DNA of 15,670 nucleotides from Betaproteobacteria bacterium HGW-Betaproteobacteria-8. GTDB taxonomy: Bacteria; Pseudomonadota; Gammaproteobacteria; Burkholderiales; Methylophilaceae. Location: the NCBI GenBank assembly GCA_002842135.1, contig PHCD01000036.1, positions 1 to 15,670 of the forward strand, in the 5' to 3' direction. The translations under genes and the position numbers were made by a program. Below, piece after piece: positions 9,203-15,397 of this stretch (position 1 is the stretch's first letter; the number at the start of each line of letters is the position of its first letter). Below the pieces are notes generated by a model that was given only the letters and a program-made list of their open reading frames with translations, ran no database searches and was not told where the DNA came from.

Positions 9203-9248
9203 CCTTAATCATGATTGTGTACAGGGCCACAGGCAAACTTCGGGCGCA

Positions 9249-9298
9249 GTATGTACTCATACAAGTAACAACATAACGTTGTTAGTTAATCAACCAAC
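9249..9298 (+). promoter_or_regulatory. structured leader of pqqA (three possible hairpins)
   Basis: Three inverted repeats precede the pqqA ribosome binding site. GTATG/CATAC (9249-9253, 9258-9262) and AACAAC/GTTGTT (9267-9272, 9278-9283) are perfect. GTTAGTT/AACCAAC (9281-9287, 9292-9298) has one mismatch. The second and third share bases 9281-9283 and cannot form together, and the third ends three bases before AAGGAGA. This suggests control of access to the start site, but no experiment or known RNA family supports it. Confidence 0.3.
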
Positions 9299-9313
9299 AC
9301 AAGGAGATACATC

Positions 9314-9385
9314 ATGTGGACAAAACCAGCTGCTACTGAAATGCGTTTCGGTTTCGAAGTAACGATGTATGTTTGCAACCGTTAG
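9314..9385 (+). CDS. pqqA: PQQ precursor peptide PqqA
   Basis: This is a 23-codon gene, too short for ordinary gene calling but unmistakable. It begins [19 protein letters not shown] and ends CNR. It has the length and pattern of PqqA from Klebsiella and Pseudomonas, with the conserved Glu15 and Tyr19 (E-x3-Y) that PqqE cross-links to build pyrroloquinoline quinone. A strong AAGGAGA lies at 9301-9307, seven bases before the ATG. The last codons and the TAG lie inside the first of four tandem repeats. The transcript probably ends at the terminator at 9529-9560. No pqqB, C, D or E follows, because the next gene is convergent, so this is a stand-alone pqqA. Short pqqA-only transcripts are known from other methylotrophs, which fits the need for excess precursor. 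Users of PQQ in the window include the sugar dehydrogenase at 14211. Confidence 0.93.
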   Translation: MWTKPAATEMRFGFEVTMYVCNR

Positions 9386-9497
9386 GTTGTAAACCAACCT
9401 AAAAGCGCAACCGCTAGGTGGCAAAACACCTAAAGCGCAACCGCCAGGTTGAAAACCAATTGGAAGCGCAACGTTAAGTTGCAAACCCTTTTGAAAA
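9375..9497 (+). repeat. four tandem ~31-bp repeats overlapping the 3' end of pqqA
   Basis: Units begin at 9375, 9407, 9437 and 9468 (spacing 32, 30 and 31). Each starts GCAAC, followed in the first three by CGYYAGGT and then an A-rich centre with a CAACCT-like arm. Unit 1 contains the last codons of pqqA (AAC CGT TAG). Units 2 and 3 repeat AACCGCTAG and AACCGCCAG, as if the gene end had been duplicated. Each unit can form a CAACC-loop-GGTTG hairpin (perfect in 1 and 3, shortened in 4, one mismatch in 2). Units 1 and 2 can instead form AGGTTG/CAACCT or AGGTG/CACCT. The array lies in the 3' untranslated region, between pqqA and its terminator. Confidence 0.85.
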
Positions 9498-9501
9498 ACC
9501 A

Positions 9502-9518
9502 TCGTTAATCGATAACGA
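9502..9518 (+). other. small hairpin between the repeats and the terminator
   Basis: TCGTTA (9502-9507) and TAACGA (9513-9518) form a perfect 6-bp stem around ATCGA. It sits directly before the terminator and adds to the structured 3' end of the pqqA transcript. Its role is unknown. Confidence 0.35.
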
Positions 9519-9528
9519 AACCAGAATT

Positions 9529-9560
9529 ATAAAAACGGGCGCCGAAGCGCCCGTTTTTAT
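9529..9560. terminator. bidirectional rho-independent terminator
   Basis: ATAAAAACGGGCGC and GCGCCCGTTTTTAT pair perfectly over 14 bp around CGAA. Read rightward, the stem ends in a T-run and would stop the pqqA transcript. Read leftward, the loop becomes TTCG closed by a C-G pair, the very stable UUCG tetraloop, again followed by a T-run. It is therefore well placed to stop the coiled-coil/AsmA gene, whose stop codon lies about 70 bases away. Confidence 0.92.
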
Positions 9561-9629
9561 TTACCCATTGCGCTATGCGTGACATTAACACTTGTGAATT
9601 ACCCGGTAATACGGCCAAGTCGTCCAAGG

Positions 9630-12326
9630 CTAGTAAATCCTCACTGCCCCAACCTTGCCGCCCAAGTTCAGGTTCGACCTGATCCGGCGTGTAGGAACGG
9701 ACAGTTCGGCGCTGACCTTGCCTGTAATGTCCTGATCCGGCTGGATATCCAGACTGCCGCGCGCATGAAACTGCGTTGTGTCGAGCGCAAGCTGGCGATA
9801 CTGGTAAAGCCCCTCCTGACTCAATTGCAGTTTGCCAGCGAGCTTGTCGAAACGGGTGCTGTTATCGCTACTGTTGCTGGCAATCATGTGACTGGTGAGG
9901 TCAATGCCATTGATCTTGCCGTTCTGCACCATGAAAGTGGCGTTGATTTCCGCAGCTTCCACCAGTTTCCCAACTTCGCTGGCTTTGCTCAGGAATGAAG
10001 CACTAGCGCTGAGGGTGCCATCAACAGAAGCGCTGCTACTCATGTCAGGCAGGGCAAGCGGCAACCTGATCTTCTCCAGTTCAAAGTTTCCGGATGCAAT
10101 CGGCTGGGCGGACCATTCAACAACACCGACCGCTTTCACGCTACCGCCATAAAGCTCACCATCGACCTGGCTGAAACGCACCTGATTTGCATCTGCGACA
10201 CCATCGGCATTGAATTTGCCGAACCGGAGCTTAGTGCCTGCCGGTTTCCAGTTGCTGGCCTTGATGGTTACCCGGTAATTGCCGGCTTGTGGCATGAATT
10301 GGAGTGCCAAGTCCTGATCGGTGCTGTTCAGCTCGATAATGCTGAAGCCCCCGGATGGCAGGAGTTCAATGCTACCGTCGAATGGCGTCAGTTCAAGGCC
10401 AGGAACACTGAAAGAGATGTTCTTCAGCGCGATCTGCCCGATTTTCAGATCGGCACTTCTGGCTGACCTGCTGATCCATTGCATCTGGCGGCCAAGACTG
10501 GCTGAATCGACTACCAGCTGTTCAATTTGGAGTGATTCGAGAGTTTTGACTTCATCAAACAGCGTCGAGACTGCCGACGATACCTGTATGGAACCGACTT
10601 CAATCTCCTCATCGGCCCCAACCGAGATACCGGAAAGTGTCAGGCGCGGAGATGGAAACAGTGCGACGTGCATTTTACGGATGGTCACCGGCTCGCCGAT
10701 CGTGTCAGATGCAAGTTTCTCGATGGGCTTCGCCAGCACAGCGAGATTGGCAAAATGCAGCAATCCCACCAGCACGACAAGTGCTAACGGCAAGTAAATC
10801 AAGAGGGGCCTGACCAATAGCGCGAGCCATTTATTGGGTTCCCCTGTGCCGCGCAGAGCCTCTTTCTCAGCCCGGCGCTCAGCTTTCTCACGAGCCTTGA
10901 GTTCAGCTTGATACCTGGCCTCTTCTGCCGCCCTGGCACGTGCCTCAGCCGCAACGGCGCGGCGTGCCTCTTTCACCTCTTGCGCCTTGCGCCTGGCTTC
11001 CTCTTTGGCAATGCGCCCGGCTTCCTGTCTGGCCGCCTTTTCCGCCTTGGCACGGGTTGCCGCCTCGGCTTTCTGGCGAGCTTCTTCTTCCTTACGCGCC
11101 ATACGCTCGGCTTCCTCCTGCGCCTTACGTTCAGCTTCCAGCTTGGCGGCCTCCTCTGCCAGAGCTCGCGCTTCCGCCTCGGCTTTGGCACGGGTGGTTT
11201 CCTCTTCGCGCGCTTTGCGTTCGGCCTCCTCACGCGCCAGCCGTTGCTCTTCCTGTCTGGCCTCTTCCTCAGCCCGCAAGCGTGTTGCCTCCTCGGCTTG
11301 GCGACGGGCTTCTTCCTCTTCACTGATCTTGCGTTCGGCTGCTTCCTGAGCCTTGCGCGCAGCCTCTAATTTGGCGGCTTCTTCTGCCTGGGCGCGCGCC
11401 TCCGCCGCTGCCTTGCGACGCGCGACTTTTTCATCGCGCTCCTTGCGTTTAGCTTCCTCACGGGCGATACGTTCTGCTTCCTGCCTTGCAGCCTTTTCAG
11501 CCCGAGCGCGGGCATCTGCCTCCGCCTTCAGGCGGGCCGTTTCTTCACGCGCTTTACGTTCCGCCTCCTCACGCGCCTGCCGCTGCTCTTCCTGCCTGGC
11601 TTTTTCTTGCCTGGCCTCTTCCTCAGCCCGCAAACGTGCCGCTTCCTCGGCTTGACGACGGGCTTCTTCCTCTTCCATCACCTTGCGCTCGGCTTCAAGT
11701 TTTGCGGATTCTTGCGCTTTTACCAGAGCCAAGGCCTCGGCCTTTGCTTGCTCTTCCACCTCCCGTGCTTGACGCTCTGCTTCCTGCCTGGCTTTACGTT
11801 GGGTTTCTTCCTGGACAATACGCTCAGCTTCCCGCTTGGCGATTTTTTCAACAATGGCGCGCGCCTCTTCCTCCTCTTGCGCCTGGCGCTCGGCATTCAA
11901 CCTGGCCTCCATCTCGGCAAGCTCGTCGGCTGAAGGTTCTTTACTTACCGGCTTCGCAGAAACTGCTTCTATTTCTGCCGCCTTATCGCCTGCGTTCGAC
12001 TCGGGTTCGGTAGCCATGGCGAAGAAATCTTCGGCGCTAAGCTCATCCACCACCACACCCGTCCGATAGTCGAAACTAGTGTCTCCAAATTCCCAATCTG
12101 AATTGCTCAGCAACCTGATATAGCCGTCGGTCTCAAGCTGGCTGACCAGTGTACTGAATTCAGCCTCCGACAGCTTCTCAAGCTGCGCCAGGATTTTTAC
12201 GGTGTCGGTTTTGCTATCGATACAGGAAAGTATCTTGAGGGCGTTGGAGGATAACTGACGACTCTTCGAGGACAGGGCCCGAGAACCTTTACCGGTCTTG
12301 CTATAGATTTTGGCGGACAAGGACAT
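9630..12326 (-). CDS. AsmA-like protein with N-terminal winged-helix-like domain and long cytoplasmic coiled coil
   Basis: The product has 898 residues in four parts. Residues 1-75 look like a small winged-helix fold (helices around LSSNALKILSCID, DTVKILAQLEKL and SEAEFSTLVSQLETDGYI). Residues about 76-132 are a linker. Residues about 133-490 are an unbroken Glu/Ala/Arg/Lys coiled coil with internal repeats. One membrane segment lies at about 500-530, then an AsmA-like periplasmic domain to the end (FPSPRLTLSGISVG near the membrane; NGKINGIDLTSHM and GKVSAELSVP near the C-terminus). The arginine/lysine-rich side before the membrane segment predicts a cytoplasmic N-terminus. AsmA-family proteins are linked to lipid transfer and outer-membrane biogenesis, but normally begin with the membrane helix. 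The extra 500 residues are unusual. The start at 12326 has an AGG about ten bases upstream. It follows mqo by 179 bp, in which I see no gene or clear terminator. Function is unknown. Confidence 0.85.
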   Translation of the reverse strand: MSLSAKIYSKTGKGSRALSSKSRQLSSNALKILSCIDSKTDTVKILAQLEKLSEAEFSTLVSQLETDGYIRLLSNSDWEFGDTSFDYRTGVVVDELSAEDFFAMATEPESNAGDKAAEIEAVSAKPVSKEPSADELAEMEARLNAERQAQEEEEARAIVEKIAKREAERIVQEETQRKARQEAERQAREVEEQAKAEALALVKAQESAKLEAERKVMEEEEARRQAEEAARLRAEEEARQEKARQEEQRQAREEAERKAREETARLKAEADARARAEKAARQEAERIAREEAKRKERDEKVARRKAAAEARAQAEEAAKLEAARKAQEAAERKISEEEEARRQAEEATRLRAEEEARQEEQRLAREEAERKAREEETTRAKAEAEARALAEEAAKLEAERKAQEEAERMARKEEEARQKAEAATRAKAEKAARQEAGRIAKEEARRKAQEVKEARRAVAAEARARAAEEARYQAELKAREKAERRAEKEALRGTGEPNKWLALLVRPLLIYLPLALVVLVGLLHFANLAVLAKPIEKLASDTIGEPVTIRKMHVALFPSPRLTLSGISVGADEEIEVGSIQVSSAVSTLFDEVKTLESLQIEQLVVDSASLGRQMQWISRSARSADLKIGQIALKNISFSVPGLELTPFDGSIELLPSGGFSIIELNSTDQDLALQFMPQAGNYRVTIKASNWKPAGTKLRFGKFNADGVADANQVRFSQVDGELYGGSVKAVGVVEWSAQPIASGNFELEKIRLPLALPDMSSSASVDGTLSASASFLSKASEVGKLVEAAEINATFMVQNGKINGIDLTSHMIASNSSDNSTRFDKLAGKLQLSQEGLYQYRQLALDTTQFHARGSLDIQPDQDITGKVSAELSVPTRRIRSNLNLGGKVGAVRIY
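11209..11678 (-). repeat. direct DNA repeats inside the coiled-coil coding region
   Basis: A segment of about 115 bp near 11209-11322 is closely repeated near 11548-11678. Both encode ARRQAEEA(A/T)RLRAEEEARQ followed by REEAERKAREE. The second DNA copy carries an extra 15 bases encoding KARQE. The similarity is at the DNA level, including shared codon choice, so it looks like a fairly recent in-frame duplication rather than convergence of coiled-coil composition. Confidence 0.7.
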
Positions 12327-12505
12327 AGAAGATTCACCTGAATCAAATTATCGGGGAAAGCCTCAGGCTCTACCCACAAAACTCCAATGCTTGTTGCATG
12401 CTTTAGCAGCGGTATGATCACCAGCCAGGATATTACTCCTCATTTTTACCGCTATTTTCTGGCAACGCAACAAAACTCTTAACATTATGGCTGCGACTGC
12501 AGCGA

Positions 12506-14008
12506 TTATTTCAGGTCCAGGCCGGAAAGCGTTCTCTGCCGCACGCGCTGCAGCAATGCCGCATCATCCACCAGCGATTCCCCATAGGACGGAATCAGCG
12601 CTTTCAGCTTGCCTTGCCATTCCGTGCTAGCCATCTGCCCTGCAAAGCAGCGCTGCAGTACATCCAGCATGGCCTGCACAGAAACAGAGGCGCCGGGTGA
12701 AGCTCCCAGCAGCGCTGCCAGCGAACCGTCGCTGGTAGCAACGATTTCAGTGCCGAACTCCAGTTTGCCGCCTTTCTCTGCGCATGACTTGATGATCTGC
12801 ACCCGTTTGCCGGCAGTTGCCAGCTCCCAATCCCCGGAACGCGCCTGCGGATAGAACTTACGCAGGGAATCCATACGCGCTTCATGGGTCTGCAGGGCTT
12901 CCTTGATCAAATATTGCGTCAGGTCCATATTGTGCCTGGCGACACCAAGCAGAGATCTGAAATTTCCGGCTTTGACCGATTTCAGCAGATCGAAATAAGA
13001 GCCCTGTTTGAGGAATTTGCTGGTGAAACCGGCATAAGGGCCGAACAACAGGGCTGGCTGACCATTGATATAGCGCGTATCCAGATGCGGCACCGACATC
13101 GGGGGTGCCCCCAGAGGGGCCTTGCCATAAACTTTGGCGCGATGCTGGCGGATGATTTCTGGATTTTTGCAGACCAGCCACTGGCCGCTGACCGGAAAAC
13201 CGCCATAACCTTTACCCTCCGGGATCGCGGATTTCTGCAGCAGCGGCAAGGCGCCACCACCAGCACCGAGAAATACAAAACCTGCCTCCAGCTTTCTTTG
13301 CTTGCCGGTTTTACTGTCCATGACACTAACCATCCAACTGTGTCTTCGCGTCTTTTTCAGGGTTTGCACCTGGTGCCCACAGAACAGGCTAAAGCCGGGT
13401 TTTTTCTGCAAGGCAGCCGCCAACTGGCGTGTCAGTGCACCAAAATCCACATCGGTGCCATAGGCCACACGCGTGGCGGCAATGGGCAGATCTGTCGGCC
13501 GTTGCTTCATAACCAGCGGCATCCATTGCGCGATGGTTGCCGGGTCTTCGCTATATTCCATATCGGCAAACAGGTGGTGCTGACTCAACAAGGCATGGCG
13601 CTGTTTGAGAAAAGCGACATCCTTCTCGCCCCAGACAAAGCTCTCATGCGGCGTGGCATTAATAAAAGATTTGGGTGAGGATAAGGTGCCCATTCCGACC
13701 AGGCTGGCCCAAAGCTGCAGCGAAACCTCGTAGGCGGCATTGATATTCAGTGCACGCGGGATGCTGATGCTGCCATCGGCTGCCTGCGGCGTGTAATTCA
13801 ACTCGCAATAACCGGCATGGCCGGTACCGGCATTGTTCCAGGCATCGGTGCTCTCGGTTGCTACTGCATCCTGTTTTTCCACCAGCACGATCTGCAACTC
13901 AGGAGCGAGCTGGCTGAGCAAGGTGGCCAGCGTTACGCTCATGACGCCGCCGCCAACCAGCAATACATCCACCTTGTCATTTGGCCTGGTTTGTTGCATG
14001 GTTTTCAT
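12506..14008 (-). CDS. mqo: malate:quinone oxidoreductase
   Basis: Mqo is an FAD-dependent, membrane-associated enzyme that oxidises malate to oxaloacetate and passes electrons to the quinone pool. The 500-residue product has the FAD-binding start VDVLLVGGGVMSVTLATLL (13-31), an acidic residue ending the second strand (VLVEK, Glu44), WNNAGTGHAGYCELNYTP, SFVWGEKDVAFL, the AKVYGKAPLGAPPMSVPHLDTR motif region, KRVQIIKS, and ALLGASPGAS near the C-terminus, all as in E. coli Mqo. The frame extends upstream to a GTG at 14044. The predicted promoter (14057-14085) would start transcription almost at that GTG, so I choose the ATG at 14008; the ATG at 13999 is also possible. It is transcribed divergently from the sugar dehydrogenase gene, and the coiled-coil/AsmA gene lies 179 bp downstream. 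Confidence 0.95.
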   Translation of the reverse strand: MKTMQQTRPNDKVDVLLVGGGVMSVTLATLLSQLAPELQIVLVEKQDAVATESTDAWNNAGTGHAGYCELNYTPQAADGSISIPRALNINAAYEVSLQLWASLVGMGTLSSPKSFINATPHESFVWGEKDVAFLKQRHALLSQHHLFADMEYSEDPATIAQWMPLVMKQRPTDLPIAATRVAYGTDVDFGALTRQLAAALQKKPGFSLFCGHQVQTLKKTRRHSWMVSVMDSKTGKQRKLEAGFVFLGAGGGALPLLQKSAIPEGKGYGGFPVSGQWLVCKNPEIIRQHRAKVYGKAPLGAPPMSVPHLDTRYINGQPALLFGPYAGFTSKFLKQGSYFDLLKSVKAGNFRSLLGVARHNMDLTQYLIKEALQTHEARMDSLRKFYPQARSGDWELATAGKRVQIIKSCAEKGGKLEFGTEIVATSDGSLAALLGASPGASVSVQAMLDVLQRCFAGQMASTEWQGKLKALIPSYGESLVDDAALLQRVRQRTLSGLDLK

Positions 14009-14056
14009 TTTCCCGACTAAGTCCTGGATTCTAGGTTCTTGCACTAAAGCCCGCCT

Positions 14057-14085
14057 ATATTAGGTGGCCCAGCCTGTTCTGTAAA
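14057..14085 (-). promoter_or_regulatory. sigma-70-type promoter of mqo
   Basis: On the minus strand TTTACA (complement of 14080-14085, five of six matches to TTGACA) is followed after exactly 17 bases by TAATAT (complement of 14057-14062, four of six matches). Transcription would start near 14046-14050. This leaves an untranslated leader of about 40 bases before the ATG at 14008 and argues against the upstream GTG start. Confidence 0.55.
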
Positions 14086-14122
14086 TTCGCATCGCATTTG
14101 CATAAACCAGATAAGTGCGAAT
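14085..14122. promoter_or_regulatory. inverted repeat upstream of the mqo -35 box
   Basis: ATTCGCA (14085-14091) and TGCGAAT (14116-14122) are perfect 7-bp complements with centres 31 bp apart, about three helical turns. The left arm touches the mqo -35 box. They sit between mqo and the divergent sugar dehydrogenase gene and could be regulator half-sites for either or both. No known operator was recognised. Confidence 0.3.
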
Positions 14123-14156
14123 GAATGAACCTGAGGCCGCTCTGGCCGTCTTAAAG

Positions 14157-14198
14157 TTTGAACCGGCACTCTTGAATCGGCGTTCTTGAATCGGTACT
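14157..14198 (+). repeat. three tandem 14-bp repeats before the sugar dehydrogenase ribosome binding site
   Basis: The three units TTTGAACCGGCACT, CTTGAATCGGCGTT and CTTGAATCGGTACT follow each other without gaps and agree at 10-11 of 14 positions in pairs. The array ends two bases before the GGAG (14201-14204) that serves the ATG at 14211. It may be a regulator-binding array or a slippage-prone leader; the sequence alone does not tell which. Confidence 0.8.
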
Positions 14199-14210
14199 CT
14201 GGAGAAATCC

Positions 14211-15359
14211 ATGCCTCATATCATCCCCGCAAAACACCGTTCATGGCTGGCAGCCATTCCCACGCTGCTATTCGTCTTCCCCGGCATCATGCTGCACAGC
14301 CCGGCCAGCGCTGATGTGGTCGTCACTGCCGGCTCGGAAAAGATTCTTCTCAAGCCGATTGCCCAAGGCTTGAATGAGCCATGGAGCATGGCTTTTTTGC
14401 CAGACGGACGCATGCTGGTCACGGAAAAATCCGGCAAATTGCGCATGATCGAAAACGGCAAGTTGCTGCCCCAGCCCATTGCCAACGCGCCAAAAGTAGT
14501 CAGCCGCGGGCAAGGCGGTCTGCTCGATGTGGTATTGCACCCAAACTATGCAGAGAACGGCTGGCTTTACCTGAGCTACTCCGGCAAGGGCGAAGGCGGT
14601 GTGGGCACCGAAATAATGCGCGCCAAACTCAAAGGCAAGCAGCTGGTGGAGAACGAGGTGATATTCCGCCAGGCACCGAAGATCGGCACCAGCAAGCATT
14701 TCGGCTCTCGTATCGTATTTGACCGTGAAGGCTATCTTTACATCACCATGGGCGATCGCGGCGAGCAGGACCGGGCGCAACAGCTCGGCCAGCATGTCGG
14801 CAAGGTCATCCGCCTCAATGATGACGGCTCGGTGCCGCAAGATAACCCGTTTTCCGGCAAGGCTGATGCCCTGCCGGAGATTTACAGTTATGGACATCGC
14901 AATATGCAAGGCGCCGCCATAAATCCGCGCAGCGGCAAGATCTGGACGCATGAACACGGCCCGCAAGGCGGCGACGAGATCAACATCCTGAATGCGGGCA
15001 CCAACTACGGCTGGCCGGCCATCACCTATGGCGTGAATTATTTTACCGGCACCAAAATCGGGGAAGGCACGCAAAAAGCCGGCATGGCGCAACCGCTATA
15101 CAAATGGGTGCCTTCCATCGCTCCTTCCGGTATGGCGTTTTACACGGGCGATGCCTACCCCAGCTGGAAAGGCAGCCTGTTTGTCGGTTCGCTCAAGTTC
15201 CACACCTTGGTCAAACTGACTCTGGACGGTGACAAAGTGGTGAAAGAGGAACGCCTGCTTGAAGGCGTCGGCCGATTACGCGACGTGCGCCAGGGTCCGG
15301 ATGGTTTGCTTTATCTCATTGCGGGTGACAGACTGCTGCAACTGCAACCCGTCCGCTAA
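14211..15359 (+). CDS. periplasmic PQQ-dependent aldose sugar dehydrogenase (YliI/Asd-like)
   Basis: The 382-residue product has a signal peptide (basic start, hydrophobic 11-28, likely cleavage after ASA near residue 34), so it should act in the periplasm. It is a six-bladed beta-propeller of the soluble glucose dehydrogenase / aldose sugar dehydrogenase family, oxidising sugars with PQQ. Motifs seen are RGQGGLLDVVLHP at 99-111, SKHFGSRIVFD at 161-171 (His163 matches the catalytic histidine of soluble GDH), YGHRNMQG at 227-234 (Arg230, Asn231), THEHGPQGGDEIN at 246-258, GTNYGWP, SLKFHTL with Lys329, and GRLRDV at 354-359 (Arg355, Arg357), which correspond to the PQQ-binding residues. A GGAG lies seven bases before the ATG. 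The leader carries three 14-bp repeats. Substrate and electron acceptor are not readable from sequence. The orphan pqqA about 5 kb away makes PQQ use plausible. Confidence 0.92.
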   Translation: MPHIIPAKHRSWLAAIPTLLFVFPGIMLHSPASADVVVTAGSEKILLKPIAQGLNEPWSMAFLPDGRMLVTEKSGKLRMIENGKLLPQPIANAPKVVSRGQGGLLDVVLHPNYAENGWLYLSYSGKGEGGVGTEIMRAKLKGKQLVENEVIFRQAPKIGTSKHFGSRIVFDREGYLYITMGDRGEQDRAQQLGQHVGKVIRLNDDGSVPQDNPFSGKADALPEIYSYGHRNMQGAAINPRSGKIWTHEHGPQGGDEINILNAGTNYGWPAITYGVNYFTGTKIGEGTQKAGMAQPLYKWVPSIAPSGMAFYTGDAYPSWKGSLFVGSLKFHTLVKLTLDGDKVVKEERLLEGVGRLRDVRQGPDGLLYLIAGDRLLQLQPVR

Positions 15360-15397
15360 GCCACCATCAGGAACCTGCCATCAACACGACCGACACC

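Larger units (their letters stand above)
8953..9313. other. 361-bp intergenic region between cstA and pqqA
   Basis: No gene can be called with confidence here. The region should hold the divergent promoters of cstA and pqqA. It contains a 44-codon open frame (9000-9134) with a short hydrophobic stretch and PGPG, followed in another frame by an open stretch ending at 9208; I treat these as at most a decayed gene. A perfect 7-bp inverted repeat resembling a Fur box is at 9185-9201, a 10-bp palindrome AATCATGATT is at 9207-9216, and several hairpins lie in the pqqA leader (9249-9298). I could not find a convincing sigma-70 promoter for pqqA. Confidence 0.5.

Noticed and set aside
9375..9497. CRISPR array
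   Set aside because: The repeats are directly tandem without unique spacers and the units differ from each other. They overlap the pqqA stop and no cas genes are near.
9290..9502. 70-codon open frame on the minus strand
   Set aside because: It covers pqqA and its repeats in antisense, and its repeats merely mirror the DNA array.
10908..12013. Several Leu/Pro/Ala/Ser-rich open frames on the plus strand
   Set aside because: They are complement frames of the Glu/Lys/Arg/Ala coiled-coil coding region, whose repeats keep all frames open.
14009..14044. GTG start of mqo at 14044
   Set aside because: The predicted promoter would place the transcript start within a few bases of this codon, and the 12 extra residues are not typical of Mqo. 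The ATG at 14008 is preferred, though not proven.
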